From positions 46,250 to 110,249 of the forward strand of contig NZ_JANUGZ010000008.1 of assembly GCF_024753205.1 (NCBI RefSeq): a DNA stretch of 64,000 nt, read 5' to 3'. The translations under genes were made by a program, and so were the position numbers. How positions within the stretch are numbered: the stretch's first letter is position 1; each line of letters opens with the position of its first letter. Below the pieces are notes generated by a model. The model saw only the letters and a program-made list of their open reading frames with translations. It did no database searches and was not told where the DNA came from. Shown in pieces: positions 44,002 to 53,020 of the stretch. The stretch comes from Massilia aurea (GTDB taxonomy: Bacteria; Pseudomonadota; Gammaproteobacteria; Burkholderiales; Burkholderiaceae_D).

Positions 44002-44880
44002 TCAAGTAATTTCGGACACGGTGATAGGTTCTTTCTCTGCCATTGTGCGTTCATAGACGCTGGGCGGCAGATTGCCCAATACAGAATGCAGGCGCTCGCA
44101 GCTGTAGAAGCCGGCGATTTAATTGGCCACGTCGAGCTTGGCCTCTGCATGGTTCGCGTAATTGCGTTGCCAGACACGTTCCATCTTCAGGTTCAGGAAG
44201 AAGCGCTCAGCAACAGCGTTATCCCAGCAGTTGCCCTTGCGGCTCATGCTGCAGACGAAGCCATGTTCGTCGAGCAGGGCTTGGTACTGGTCGCTCGCGT
44301 ACTGGCTGCCGCGGTCGCAATGGACGACCAGTCCGGCCGCTGGGCGACGCGCGTGGATTGCCATGCGCAGAGCATCGCAGACCAGGGTGGCCGGCATGCT
44401 CGGCGCCATCGCCCAGCCCACAACTCTGCGCGAGAACAGGTCGAGCACGACAGCCAGGTAAAGCCAGCCGGCGCCGGTCCGAATGTACGTGTTATCCAAG
44501 GCGTAAGCCACGTTCGGCGCCGCCGGGTTGAATTGCCGGGCAAGCACATTCGATGCAATTGGCAGTGCATGCTTGCTGTTAGTCGTGTGCACGAACTTAC
44601 GCTTCCATACTGGCTTCAGGCCGGCCTGTTGCATCATGCGGCGCACTTTGTAACGGCCGACCTGGAGGCCGCTACTGGCCAGCGCCGTGACAAGCCGGCG
44701 GCTACCATAGCTCTGACCACTGCTCATGAACGCGGCACGCAGATGCACGCTCGCTTTGCAAAGAACCGGCTTGGCAGTACGGTGCTTCGCTTAGTAGAAT
44801 CCGCCCCGGCTTACGCCGAGCAGGCGACAGGTTTGTGCGATAGGAACGGCCTTCATTTGCAGCTCGTCGATGAGTCGGTA
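44002..44880 (-). pseudogene. IS3-family transposase OrfB, nonsense codons
   Basis: The DDE integrase core is recognisable: YALDNTYIRTGAGWLYLAVVLD, VVHCDRGSQYAS and GNCWDNAVAERFF. TAA codons interrupt it near 44793 (after GGFY) and at 44119 (before IGFYSCERLHSVLG). The frame continues in register to VSEIT and a stop at 44002. Confidence 0.85.
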
Positions 44881-44882
44881 GC

Positions 44883-45179
44883 TCACTTGAGCTCGCGTGC
44901 AAAGAAGGCCGATGCCTTTTTTAACACATCCACATCACTACGAAGCTGCTGGTTTTCCTGCTCCAGCTGGCGAATGCCTTGCTGCTCAGCCGTCAATGGT
45001 TTGCCGATGCCGGGCTGGCCTTTTTGCTCGGCCTCGTACTGCTACATCCAGCGACGGATCGCCGTCACGCCGATATCCATTGTCTGGCTGACGTGCGAGA
45101 TACTGAGGCCTTGTTTTGTAATCATACGGACGACCTCGAGCTTGAAGCTGGGGTCAAAATTGCGGCGCTGCCTGGTCAT
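44883..45179 (-). pseudogene. IS3-family OrfA with amber codon
   Basis: MTRQRRNFDPSFKLEVVRM starts an HTH protein that ends LKKASAFFARELK. TAG replaces the codon after RRWM in the HTH region, so the product is truncated. Confidence 0.8.
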
Positions 45180-45320
45180 GTAAACTCCTTCGAAGGTGAA
45201 TTATCCACCTATCGAGGTGTCCGGGGACATTAGACCACTACAAACGTCGCCGCTCGTGATTAGCTCGGAGCGCAGACTGGCCTCCGGACTCCTTCACTTC
45301 CCGACCTTAGAGATTTCAAA

Positions 45321-46061
45321 ATGAAGTTCAGTGAATTCCAAACGCTACGCTCTGATGTCAACGGTCGCACAGAAGTGAATGCCTCGATGCTTCGTAACGA
45401 TTTCTGTACTGCGGCAGTCGCACCGCTTGCACGGGAAGTGGCAATTGATCGCCACGAACCTCCCTCTTTAGAGCAGGCGTTTGCCGAGGTAAGCGCTGAA
45501 TCGTGGGAAACCTGGGGCGAAACAATGGCGCACCCAGACCGTGTAGAGAAAGTGTCCATGGTGCTTATGGAGACAATGACACGGACCTTAGCAGATCGAA
45601 CGCTGCTCTCGTTTTTTATCAGGCCGCCGAAGGTCGCGCAGTTTTCATTGGTAGAAGCGAAGTCGTACAGTGGGTTCGGGCACCAGCTCCCTACCCATGT
45701 GATCACCTACTACGAGTATTCAGTGGAAATCCGCGTCGCTAAATATGACGAGGTTGCGTGTGCGGTGACAGCGTATGAATGGATGTCTAAGTTGACTCTG
45801 GCAGGCGCTAGCCAGCATGACGCTGCTGCATGCGGGATGGTATATGTCTTCGATCGGGTCAAGGAAACACCGACAGGAGACAAAGACGACCTGATATTTG
45901 CCCCCGATTCGATGGCAGATGATGATGTTTTACAGGTCCAATCTTTTCTTGACGAGCACGAGGATTCATCTCAAGTCATCGACCAAAGTGATTTGGCTTT
46001 TGTATGGCGGTGGGAGCGCCGCGAAGTACGGCAAAAGAGTTGGGCGCAACGTGTCTGGTAG
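45321..46061 (+). CDS. Hypothetical protein, possibly frameshifted at 3' end
   Basis: The 246-residue soluble protein has no recognised domain. It contains WETWGETMAHPDRVEKVSMVLME and an acidic region before the end. The adjacent frame from about 46053 continues with VEVVDDLKRRFRRVKTVILDA, which looks like a continuation. It lies just downstream of the IS3 element. Confidence 0.5.
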   Translation: MKFSEFQTLRSDVNGRTEVNASMLRNDFCTAAVAPLAREVAIDRHEPPSLEQAFAEVSAESWETWGETMAHPDRVEKVSMVLMETMTRTLADRTLLSFFIRPPKVAQFSLVEAKSYSGFGHQLPTHVITYYEYSVEIRVAKYDEVACAVTAYEWMSKLTLAGASQHDAAACGMVYVFDRVKETPTGDKDDLIFAPDSMADDDVLQVQSFLDEHEDSSQVIDQSDLAFVWRWERREVRQKSWAQRVW

Positions 46062-46288
46062 AAGTAGTAGATGACCTTAAGCGTCGATTTAGAAGGGTGA
46101 AGACAGTGATACTGGACGCACGTCCTGCCCAGTTCGCGGACTGGGGATCGGAACTAGAACCACCAATGGTCGTTATCGAAAAACGGACTGCTGTCGACAG
46201 TTTAGTGGGCTATATAGAATCGTTGCCGCTCAGTACAGATGTTCGTCTAATTTCTAATAATTTTAGAAACCCCATAAAGACGCATTGA
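46004..46288 (+). CDS. Probable 3' continuation in another frame
   Basis: From about 46053 this frame encodes LVEVVDDLKRRFRRVKTVILDARPAQFADWGSEL-type sequence with good coding character. It is probably the C-terminus of the 45321 protein after a one-base shift near 46050. Its own ATG at 46004 has no good RBS. Confidence 0.4.
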   Translation: MAVGAPRSTAKELGATCLVEVVDDLKRRFRRVKTVILDARPAQFADWGSELEPPMVVIEKRTAVDSLVGYIESLPLSTDVRLISNNFRNPIKTH

Positions 46289-46362
46289 TGATCTTACGCG
46301 ATGCAGTAGCTTCTTTCAAGACCCGGGCCAAGCACCCGTCCAAAAAACTTTATATAACCACA

Positions 46363-46389
46363 GCCCCCAATCCAGAAGCAATTGGGGGC
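46363..46389. terminator. Hairpin, possible terminator
   Basis: GCCCCCAAT (46363-46371) pairs with ATTGGGGGC (46381-46389). There is no T tract next to it on either strand, so the terminator call is weak. Confidence 0.45.
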
Positions 46390-46447
46390 CGCAATTGGAA
46401 AATTACTTTATCTTGCGCTGTCCACTAGGCAGTCAACAGCGCATTTC

Positions 46448-46675
46448 CTAGTAAGGTTTCGCTCGTTCTTTCTCGAACTCTTTAACTGCAAGAGTAAAAG
46501 GCTCGAAAAACAGGTTTGTGTCGTAGCGTGCAACTTCTTTCAAGTGGGTCAGCAAAGTGGTGTGCACAGGATCAAAACGAGGGCTAGGGCAGATCGTCGA
46601 TTTCCAAGTGAAGAATCCTCTAAAAAGCGCGATCGCCAGCCGCCCGATGCGTTTCAATCGAGAAATAAGGGACAT
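46448..46675 (-). CDS. Small hypothetical protein
   Basis: Start at 46675 (MSLISRLKRIGRLAIALFRGFF) is chosen for the GGAGGT RBS 6 bp upstream. The 75-residue product has an amphipathic or membrane-associated N-terminus. The family is unrecognised. It is upstream of the second NASWNPSSVNYN protein in neither direction as an operon. Confidence 0.5.
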   Translation of the reverse strand: MSLISRLKRIGRLAIALFRGFFTWKSTICPSPRFDPVHTTLLTHLKEVARYDTNLFFEPFTLAVKEFEKERAKPY

Positions 46676-46844
46676 TTTTACCTCCAATCCATATAAAGTA
46701 TTAAGCCATGGGACCGATCGAGGTCATGGATCCTAGTGCAGCTTCCAATTTCGCTCTTGCGAATAATTATGGACCAGGAATGCAGGGCATTGCCTGATCT
46801 TCACGAGAGCATTAATTCTAGACGTATCAAACAGCAAGCATAGA

Positions 46845-47018
46845 TCACTCATTGTAATTGACGCTAGATGGGTTCCAGCTCGCGTTCTCGTAATCGCTGT
46901 TGCCATCTTCTTCTTCTTCGATGACAGCCGAATTGTCGCCAAAGATAATGAGCAGGGTAGCGCCTGCGACGAAGATTTGAGCCAAGGATAAATCCATAAT
47001 TGCAGTTATAAATTCCAT
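46845..47018 (-). CDS. Small membrane protein with NASWNPSSVNYN tail, copy 2
   Basis: The 57-residue product has one membrane helix (AQIFVAGATLLIIFG), an acidic EEEE linker and the tail SDYENASWNPSSVNYNE. It parallels the protein at 41390-41572. Both are about 60 residues and both lie divergent to a Dsb-like gene start, though that gene is only a remnant here. Function unknown. Confidence 0.65.
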   Translation of the reverse strand: MEFITAIMDLSLAQIFVAGATLLIIFGDNSAVIEEEEDGNSDYENASWNPSSVNYNE

Positions 47019-47140
47019 TATTATTCTTCCGAGTTTGTTGAAAATAGGCCTGCCGACATTTAGCCGACTTATCTATAATAAAGCGTGAATTTCATCTCGC
47101 AAGTCAACATTCGCTTAGTCGATGAAGTTTGTTAGCTATG
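47019..47140 (+). pseudogene. Degenerate 5' end of a Dsb-like gene
   Basis: The stretch at about 47072-47110 (CTATAATAAAGCG... CGCAAGTCAACATTCG) aligns with the sequence around the start of the Dsb-like gene at 41638. The start codon and later codons are lost before the IS6 fragment begins. It shows that the small-protein/Dsb locus was duplicated. Confidence 0.45.
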
Positions 47141-47167
47141 ACAGCAAAAGGGGATCGAGCGGCGCTG

Positions 47168-47385
47168 GGGTTCCGTCGCATTAGCGGACACGGCGGCCGG
47201 TCGGGCAAACTGTACTGCCCCAATCTACAACGACCCACATGCTCAAGTTCAAAGATATGCGCTTTCCGATAGACGTGATTCTGGTCTTCATCCGCTGGGA
47301 CGCCGCTTATCCGCTGAGTTACCGGCACCTTAAGGAGATGATGGAAGAACGTGCGTGTCGGTTGACCATTCGACGATTAACAGAT
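47168..47385 (+). mobile_element. IS6-family 5' fragment
   Basis: It has an IR-like GGGTTCCGTCGCATTAGCGG at the left, then a transposase start matching LKFKDMRFPIDVILVFIRW and YPLSYRHLKEMMEER. Sequence identity to the IS6 copies at 53415-54539 stops near 47385. Confidence 0.75.
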
Positions 47386-47665
47386 CCGCAATCCGCTTCT
47401 TGCCAGGGCTGCCAGCTTGCGACGGATGGTGGCACCGATGAGATCGCGCAGCTCCAGGCCAGCACGTGCGCAAGCGCCAGATCGCGAAACGCTGGGGGAT
47501 CAGTGATGCCGGCGTAGCGCATGAATTCCTCGAAATCATTCTGGTAGGCTCGGCGCGTCTGTCAGTTGTCGATGTTGGCGAACAAGGTCAACGCCGGTGG
47601 CATGTTGGCCAGCTGATGGAAGGCTGCACTCGTCAACGCGCGTGGCACCGGCGCGGCCTGGACTA
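47386..47665 (-). pseudogene. Tyrosine recombinase, N-terminal fragment
   Basis: The minus strand encodes QTRRAYQNDFEEFMRYAGI, then FRDLALAHVLAW and, after a frameshift, IGATIRRKLAALAR. This is the SAM-like core-binding domain of an XerC-like integrase. A stop precedes QTRRAY. The catalytic half is missing, replaced by the IS6 fragment. Confidence 0.6.
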
Positions 47666-48423
47666 GCTAATCGGCAACTTGCAAATCGTCTACATCTGCG
47701 CTCTTGATCGATGCGGGCTGAAGATCCACCCTACTATTGATAACGCTTTTTATCAATAGTAAAAGCGTTTTGAGATTGTTTTGTTAGTTCTAGCAAAGAC
47801 ACTTATAAAATTACTAAATACTCCACAATGATAAATGAGAACAAGTACAAAAAACGAAAAATAGAACCTGAAGATATACATTAGTACCGCGGCTATGACT
47901 GGAATGTGTCAAGCTGCATAGATCAAATATAAATGTAAAAAATTAATAATTCAATAAATTTTAGAAACTTAGACAATAAGAGGAAAAATGCTTGTCATAG
48001 ATGAACTGACAGCTTGAGGTGAGAACTTTGGGAGCTTGGATAATAGGAAGAACACAAGCATGCTCAACAATAGAAATTAGCTGGATAGATGTTTCTATAA
48101 GGATACTAAAATTCCATTCTTATATCATTGTACATGTTTGCTGTTGTCGAAAATTATCTATCAAGAGCCAAATATTATGATGAGTGCATAAAAAACGCGA
48201 GATTAGCGCATAAAAAGCTGCTATCCTAAAAATTCAAATTCTTTGGGAGGTACCGCATGCGACGTATTGCAAAACCATATAATATTTTGAACAATAATTT
48301 TGTTGAAAATTTATTGCGCTCCAATTTAAAATTAAATTCAGTTGGCCAAGAAAATGAAATGATAAATTTTGGATACTTATCGACTCCGCAATTTCCCGCA
48401 TAAACATTAAAAGATTATATAAA
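47666..48423. other. AT-rich intergenic region
   Basis: About 750 bp much richer in A+T than the rest of the window, with no supported gene. It contains the presumed promoter of the secreted-protein gene at 48424. It has the character of DNA that H-NS-type proteins silence. Confidence 0.5.
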
Positions 48424-49626
48424 ATGAAAATATCCGAGATAAAAAAATTTTTACTACTATTGTTAATCATTGTTCTGCCTGCTCCCGCTTTTTGTCAACC
48501 GTTGCCAACTACTGAAGTATCAGATTGGAGCACATATCTTGATCCTGAATGGAAATGCGGGGCAGCTACCGGCTCTCGGTGGGATGAATGGAAAAAAACA
48601 GTGCTCCTATTCGCTGCCAGTAATGGTTACGGATTTAAGGCGAAGTGCAAAGCAATTAAAGATAGAGATACAATAATTGTAATATTGAGAGACAACAATC
48701 GGCAGGTCCAATATGCAGCTTGGTATGATCCTCGTTCCGATATTGATAGAGAGCAAACCTATGCTGGCATCTCAACTGTACAAGCCCAAATAGATTATGA
48801 CACCAGACAGGAAGATTTTAAGAATTACCCGCTTTATTCTGTAGAGCAATATGACGATTTTTATGCCTGGTATATGGAAAGGCTTGATGATGATCCCCGT
48901 GTGTGGGAAGGGGTCATTGCACATCAATTCGTAAATAGTGCTACCCGTGTAAATGGGTGTGCCGTGCAATATACTTCCTGTGGTACCGGAGAAATTGTAT
49001 TTAATAATAGAAATGGCTGGGCGCAGATAAATATCCATTTTGGTAACTTTGGTTCAAATGCGGATGGCGAAACAGTTGTAGCAAGCTGGTATTTTTCTGA
49101 CTTAAGAACGCCTGGAGCTTTCCAGGCTGTTAGAGTAGCATTTGCTGTGGCAATGGGTATTAGCGGAGGTCAGATTGGACTGGCTTTGGGACTGGCTGAG
49201 GGTACTGCAGGGAATGCTGCTTTCTCAGCCGGATTTGCAAGTTTTGCTAGTGGTGTAGCCTCTGGTCAGCCGGTTGGACGCTCTTTATTGGATGGAATTA
49301 AAGGAGCTGCTTTGGCCTATTCAGGGAAGCTTGTTCTAAATTCTTTTGGTGATCCAGACTCATTAGTGGGAGTAAGCGGGGTCGGATGTCCAACTGGGGA
49401 TCAATGTTGGTACTTTAAGATGGCAAATGGTTTCCCGCCGTTGAAAAATCTAGCGGAACTGCACGATCCTTTTATTAACTGGAGCATTAAAGCATTTGAG
49501 ACAGTTGGACAAAATGGATGGTATAAAGCCGTAACGATAGCACCATTCATAGTACCTGGGTGCTTAGCCTCTGACGAATGCGTTGCTGCTGGTATAACTA
49601 TTGTCCGGGAAGATGAAATAAATTAG
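48424..49626 (+). CDS. Secreted protein of unknown function, AT-rich gene
   Basis: The 400-residue product has a signal peptide (FLLLLLIIVLPAPAFC). The N-terminal half is rich in Tyr/Trp/Asp with Cys pairs. Gly/Ala-rich helical stretches follow, including VAFAVAMGISGGQIGLALGL. The C-terminal part has LAELHDPFINWSIKAFETVGQN and a Cys cluster. The gene is AT-rich and has codon use unlike its neighbours, which suggests transfer. It may be a secreted effector, but no toxin motif is recognised. Confidence 0.55.
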   Translation: MKISEIKKFLLLLLIIVLPAPAFCQPLPTTEVSDWSTYLDPEWKCGAATGSRWDEWKKTVLLFAASNGYGFKAKCKAIKDRDTIIVILRDNNRQVQYAAWYDPRSDIDREQTYAGISTVQAQIDYDTRQEDFKNYPLYSVEQYDDFYAWYMERLDDDPRVWEGVIAHQFVNSATRVNGCAVQYTSCGTGEIVFNNRNGWAQINIHFGNFGSNADGETVVASWYFSDLRTPGAFQAVRVAFAVAMGISGGQIGLALGLAEGTAGNAAFSAGFASFASGVASGQPVGRSLLDGIKGAALAYSGKLVLNSFGDPDSLVGVSGVGCPTGDQCWYFKMANGFPPLKNLAELHDPFINWSIKAFETVGQNGWYKAVTIAPFIVPGCLASDECVAAGITIVREDEIN

Positions 49627-49637
49627 GTATTCGAGAG

Positions 49638-50092
49638 GCCTTGTTGCAAAAATCCGGCTGTGCACCAGTCTGGTCTGGCCTAGGGTAACTAATGGCATGA
49701 GTGCCCAGCAAAACCGAAGTACCGAACGACCAACTGGAAAGAATACACAGCGCTGAAGGCGTGGCTCCCTGCTTATCTGGTTGAATAAGGGCTTGCCGCT
49801 GGCACTGCAATGCCAGCGGCAAGTGGGGCCGCTGCCCGAAGTACAGTGAGGTAGTGATCCAGCTCTGCTTGACGATTAAGGGATTGTTCAACCGGGCCCC
49901 CGGGCCAGGCAATGGGCATGGCGCAAAGCCTGCTCAAGCTTGCTTGCCTAGACTGGCAGGTGCCCGACTTCAGTACCGTTAGCCGGCGCCAAAAGCATCG
50001 TTCGGTGACGATCGGTGCGCCGCTGACAACAATAGGATTGCACCTCTTGGTCGACAGCACCGGCATCAAGATGTTGGGTAAACGTCTGTTCC
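49638..50092 (+). mobile_element. IS5-family 5' fragment
   Basis: The left end CTTGTTGCAAAAATC-like repeat is present, then the same transposase-like sequence as at 31209 and 57700. Multiple indels and stops occur. The copy breaks off after IKMLGKR near 50092. Confidence 0.75.
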
Positions 50093-50164
50093 TTAGTACT
50101 GACCCGGCCGTATCCGAAAATTGCCATCTTGGTATCCCTCTACTGTTCGACAAAGTTAAAAGAC

Positions 50165-50282
50165 GTTCAATAACGTTCATTCTACATTTGAGCATGTTCA
50201 AAAGTAAAATTTCTATTTTACGAACAGTTTTTGTGCGGCAGTCTTACTGTTTAAAAAAGGTCGTTATTGAACATTTACACGG
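50165..50282. repeat. 11-bp inverted repeat enclosing GTAAAAT palindrome
   Basis: GTTCAATAACG (50165-50175) and CGTTATTGAAC (50272-50282) are perfectly inverted. Between them GTAAAAT-TTCT-ATTTTAC forms a further palindrome near 50204. The design (outer inverted arms, inner repeat) resembles the repeat clusters at 11976 and 26478. Confidence 0.5.
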
Positions 50283-50369
50283 CGTGGATGGTGGAGAGCT
50301 TCTCCCTCGATGATCGTCCAGTCACGGGGCCAGCCAGTAGCAAAGTGCTCAGACTTGGGTTGACGCCGT

Positions 50370-50850
50370 CGCATGGAAGTGCTCAGCGAACTACATAAGG
50401 CCATCAACGGCAGACTGGGCTTTGCAAACTATGTCTATAAGCTCAACGCCACCCACTTCAATGCTGGCAGACCGGAACGATTTGAGAAGGACTATGGGCC
50501 TGGTCACGCGCTTGATCGCCCGACGGTTCTGTTCAACATTATTGTTGAGGTACTTGACTTGGCGAACAGTGATTAGCACTTCGCGGCCGGCGCCGATCTC
50601 GTCAATCGCCGCTTCATTAGCGCCGCTCTTATCCATCGCTACCTTACTATGGCTAACGTTAGCTGCCAACATCGCTGCCGAAGTAGCGCTTCGCTGCAGC
50701 CGTGTTGCGCTCGGCTGTCAGAGGGAAGTCGATGGTCTTGACCTGCTTATCGACAGCGCGGTCGAGATTTTCTCGACGCCTTTGACCTTGATGTACGTCA
50801 CATCCATCATCACGTAGGTTGGAAAGCGCTGCTTTAAAGTTAAGCATGTA
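50370..50850 (-). mobile_element. Degenerate IS6-family fragment
   Basis: The minus strand encodes remnants of an IS6 transposase (VAMDKSGANEAAIDEI, VRQVKYLNNNVEQNRRAIKR, TRPIVLLKSFRSA), with many changes. The N-terminal part is mostly lost. Confidence 0.7.
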
Positions 50851-50931
50851 GGTTAATCAAGGGTTGGAGCTACAGCTTATCGGATCGTCTGGTTCCGTCA
50901 TCATGCAACAGAACCCTTTAGCTCATCCCCG

Positions 50932-51117
50932 GTGACGAAAGATGTATGTCTCATCAAGTGCCGCCATGCCCACGGTTCTCCAACGCACCATGTGGACACG
51001 GGAGATGCCCGTGAAACCGTTGCCTGCAAGTGCGGCCCACCCCCGCACTGCAATGCGACAAGCGACGGGCAAGGGGAGGGCTCCGAGGTTACGTCGCCGC
51101 GCTCGGTCATCCTATAG
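50932..51117 (+). CDS. Possible small Cys/His-rich protein
   Basis: The GTG-started frame encodes 61 residues, CRHAHGSPTHHVDTG followed by CKCGPPPHCNA, which is Cys/His-rich. The opposite-strand frame is also open, so the coding case is weak. Confidence 0.25.
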   Translation: MTKDVCLIKCRHAHGSPTHHVDTGDARETVACKCGPPPHCNATSDGQGEGSEVTSPRSVIL

Positions 51118-51487
51118 TGCTATGCAGATACCCAGTTGAGGCATTCTACTAGCGCGACGCGAGGGTGGTCACGCCGTGAGTTTTCAACTACCTTTAGGCT
51201 TTAGTTGCAAACCCAGTACGCCAAGGTATCGGGCGAACCGCCTACTTCCTGGCGTATATCTTGAAGACCTGACCGAAACTGCAAGAGTTACGATCACCTT
51301 TGCTTCGACGATAAGGGGTATCCTCATCGAATCTTTGCAGGAACTGCCGCTCATGCGTTTGCTTAATTATCAGGCAATACCGAAGAACCGCATGGACACT
51401 GGTTCTAACGACGTTATCAGCACAGTTATCCACGAAAAATGTGGATATCGCTGCCTTCTACTGAGCAGCATGCGTGCGCGAAAAGGG
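51118..51487. other. Region between IS6 remnant and H-NS gene
   Basis: Open frames here lack good RBS and are not called. TATCCAC (51427-51433) and GTGGATA (51441-51447) form an inverted repeat like the one at 42422. Confidence 0.35.
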
Positions 51488-51814
51488 TTAGATCCTGAAA
51501 TCGTCTAGCGACTTCCCATCGGCCAACCCCTCAGCAATCCACTTTGGCTGTCGGCCGCGGCCGGTCCATCTCTGCGCACTGTCAGCTGGGTTCTGGTACT
51601 GCGCTTGAACCTTTTTGCCGCTTCCTTTCGCTTTTGCTCCAGCAGTCGCAAGCAGCTCCTCTACCGAGACACCCAAAGTCTGAGCAATAGTAATAATCTG
51701 CTCACGTGCTTTAGTGATTTCCTGTTGTTGGCGAGCTTTGATATTTTTCTCAATCTCTGCTTGCAGTCCCTTGAGCTCGCTGAGGTTATAGTCCGACAGA
51801 TTTACCTTGGTCAT
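51488..51814 (-). CDS. H-NS-family histone-like protein
   Basis: The 108-residue protein has an N-terminal coiled-coil (LSELKGLQAEIEKNIKARQQQ). A short linker leads to the C-terminal H-NS DNA-binding motif WTGRGRQPKWIAEGL. It probably binds AT-rich DNA and silences acquired genes such as the neighbouring AT-rich island. A plasmid-borne copy can limit the cost of carriage. Confidence 0.85.
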   Translation of the reverse strand: MTKVNLSDYNLSELKGLQAEIEKNIKARQQQEITKAREQIITIAQTLGVSVEELLATAGAKAKGSGKKVQAQYQNPADSAQRWTGRGRQPKWIAEGLADGKSLDDFRI

Positions 51815-52036
51815 AGATTGATCTTTCTTTGTTTAGTGGCTTGGAAGTAATTCTACAAACGATTCTACTATGCGCTTGCAATCAGACTGTGTTTCCGACC
51901 ATTCTTGAGATTGTCGGTCGTATCTTGAAAGAGAAAGCTGGATACGAAGGTGTGTATGTTCGCATGCACCGTCATCCGCAGTTAAAGCCGAGCCAAAGCC
52001 CATTCTTGGTACGAGGTCGTCGGATACGTCATCGAT

Positions 52037-52222
52037 TTGACCCACGACCAGTTCCAGAGTACCGGACTTAGAGGGTGGGTATTCCGACAAGGTGATGGAT
52101 GGCACGCTAATTTTGTTGATGTCGACAGGCGGCCGGGCTCCTACATGCCAGTAGGCTGGCCGTGCTACCCGCATGAGGGATATGAAGCGGTAGCTCGGCA
52201 GCTTTCAGCACAGATGGAATAG
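52037..52222 (+). CDS. Possible small hypothetical protein
   Basis: A TTG-started frame of 61 residues encodes GWVFRQGDGWHANFVDVDRR with fair coding character. The frame is open further upstream to about 51982 without a standard start, so it may be truncated at its 5' end. Confidence 0.3.
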   Translation: MTHDQFQSTGLRGWVFRQGDGWHANFVDVDRRPGSYMPVGWPCYPHEGYEAVARQLSAQME

Positions 52223-52340
52223 GCAAGGAAAACCCTGCGCGGGGGTTCTGTGACCACACTGCGGATTTGTCCTTCCCGCTTGCACTCACTTGCGCCATGT
52301 AGTAACATATCTACATAAAGCAAGCACAAGAGGGGTTGCC

Positions 52341-52595
52341 ATGACCATTATCACCATATCCAGCCGCGAGTTCAATCAAGGAGCGAGCGAGGCAAAACGG
52401 GCCGCAACCAATGGGCCGGTGTTCATTACAGATCGGGGCCGGCCTGCCCATGTACTGATGAGCTTTGAGGACTATCAGCGACTTACAAAGCAGCGGCGCA
52501 ACATTGCTGATGCGCTGGCTATGCCGGGTATCGCTGACATCGATTTTGAGCCTCCGCGTGTGACCATCGAAACACGGGCGCCTGATTTCTCATGA
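52341..52595 (+). CDS. Phd/YefM-type antitoxin
   Basis: The 84-residue protein has ITISSREFNQGASEAKRAATNGPVFITDRGRPAHVLMSFEDYQRL, the classical Phd/YefM fold. The ATG at 52341 follows GAGGGG. Its stop overlaps the toxin ATG by 4 bp. It neutralises the toxin and probably represses the operon by binding upstream. Confidence 0.9.
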   Translation: MTIITISSREFNQGASEAKRAATNGPVFITDRGRPAHVLMSFEDYQRLTKQRRNIADALAMPGIADIDFEPPRVTIETRAPDFS

Positions 52596-53020
52596 TGTTT
52601 GTTCTCGATACGAACGTGGTTTCCGAACTCCGCAAGGTGCGGCTTGGCAAAGCCAATACGAACGTAACGGCATGGGCGGAGAGCGTTGACGCCGCTGACC
52701 TCTTTGTGTCGGCTATCACCATCATGGAACTGGAATTAGGCGTTCTGTCGATTGAGAGAAAGGATGCCGCCCAAGGGGCCATGTTGCGTTCTTGGCTCGA
52801 ACAGCACGTATTGCCCGAGTTCGCTAGACGCACGCTGCCTGTTGATACCGCCGTGGCGCAACGCTGCGCCCGGCTGCATGTCCCCGACAAGCGCAGCGAG
52901 CGCGATGCGCTCATCGCTGCAACCGCTCTGGTGCACGGCATGACGGTGGTTACCCGCAACACCGCTGATTTTGCGCCAACGGGGGTGTCCCTCATCGATC
53001 CGTGGCAGGTATCGCAGTGA
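52592..53020 (+). CDS. vapC: VapC-type PIN-domain toxin
   Basis: The 142-residue protein has a PIN domain: FVLDTNVVSELRK (first Asp), the Glu-containing SAITIMELELGVL, then RDALIAATALVHG and VVTRNTADF with the acidic residues. These form the metal site of a ribonuclease. Expected target is tRNA or rRNA. It is coupled to the Phd-type antitoxin and would help maintain the plasmid. Confidence 0.9.
   Translation: MMFVLDTNVVSELRKVRLGKANTNVTAWAESVDAADLFVSAITIMELELGVLSIERKDAAQGAMLRSWLEQHVLPEFARRTLPVDTAVAQRCARLHVPDKRSERDALIAATALVHGMTVVTRNTADFAPTGVSLIDPWQVSQ

Larger units (their letters stand above)
43994..45242 (-). mobile_element. IS3-family insertion sequence
   Basis: Terminal repeats TGTAGTGGTC at 43994 and GACCACTACA ending 45242 delimit a 1.25-kb element. 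It carries overlapping-type orfA and orfB, both interrupted by nonsense codons. No target duplication was found. Confidence 0.85.

Noticed and set aside
44086..45183. 365-codon plus-strand frame in the IS3 element
   Set aside because: Antisense to the orfA/orfB pseudogenes; IS3 genes read on the minus strand.
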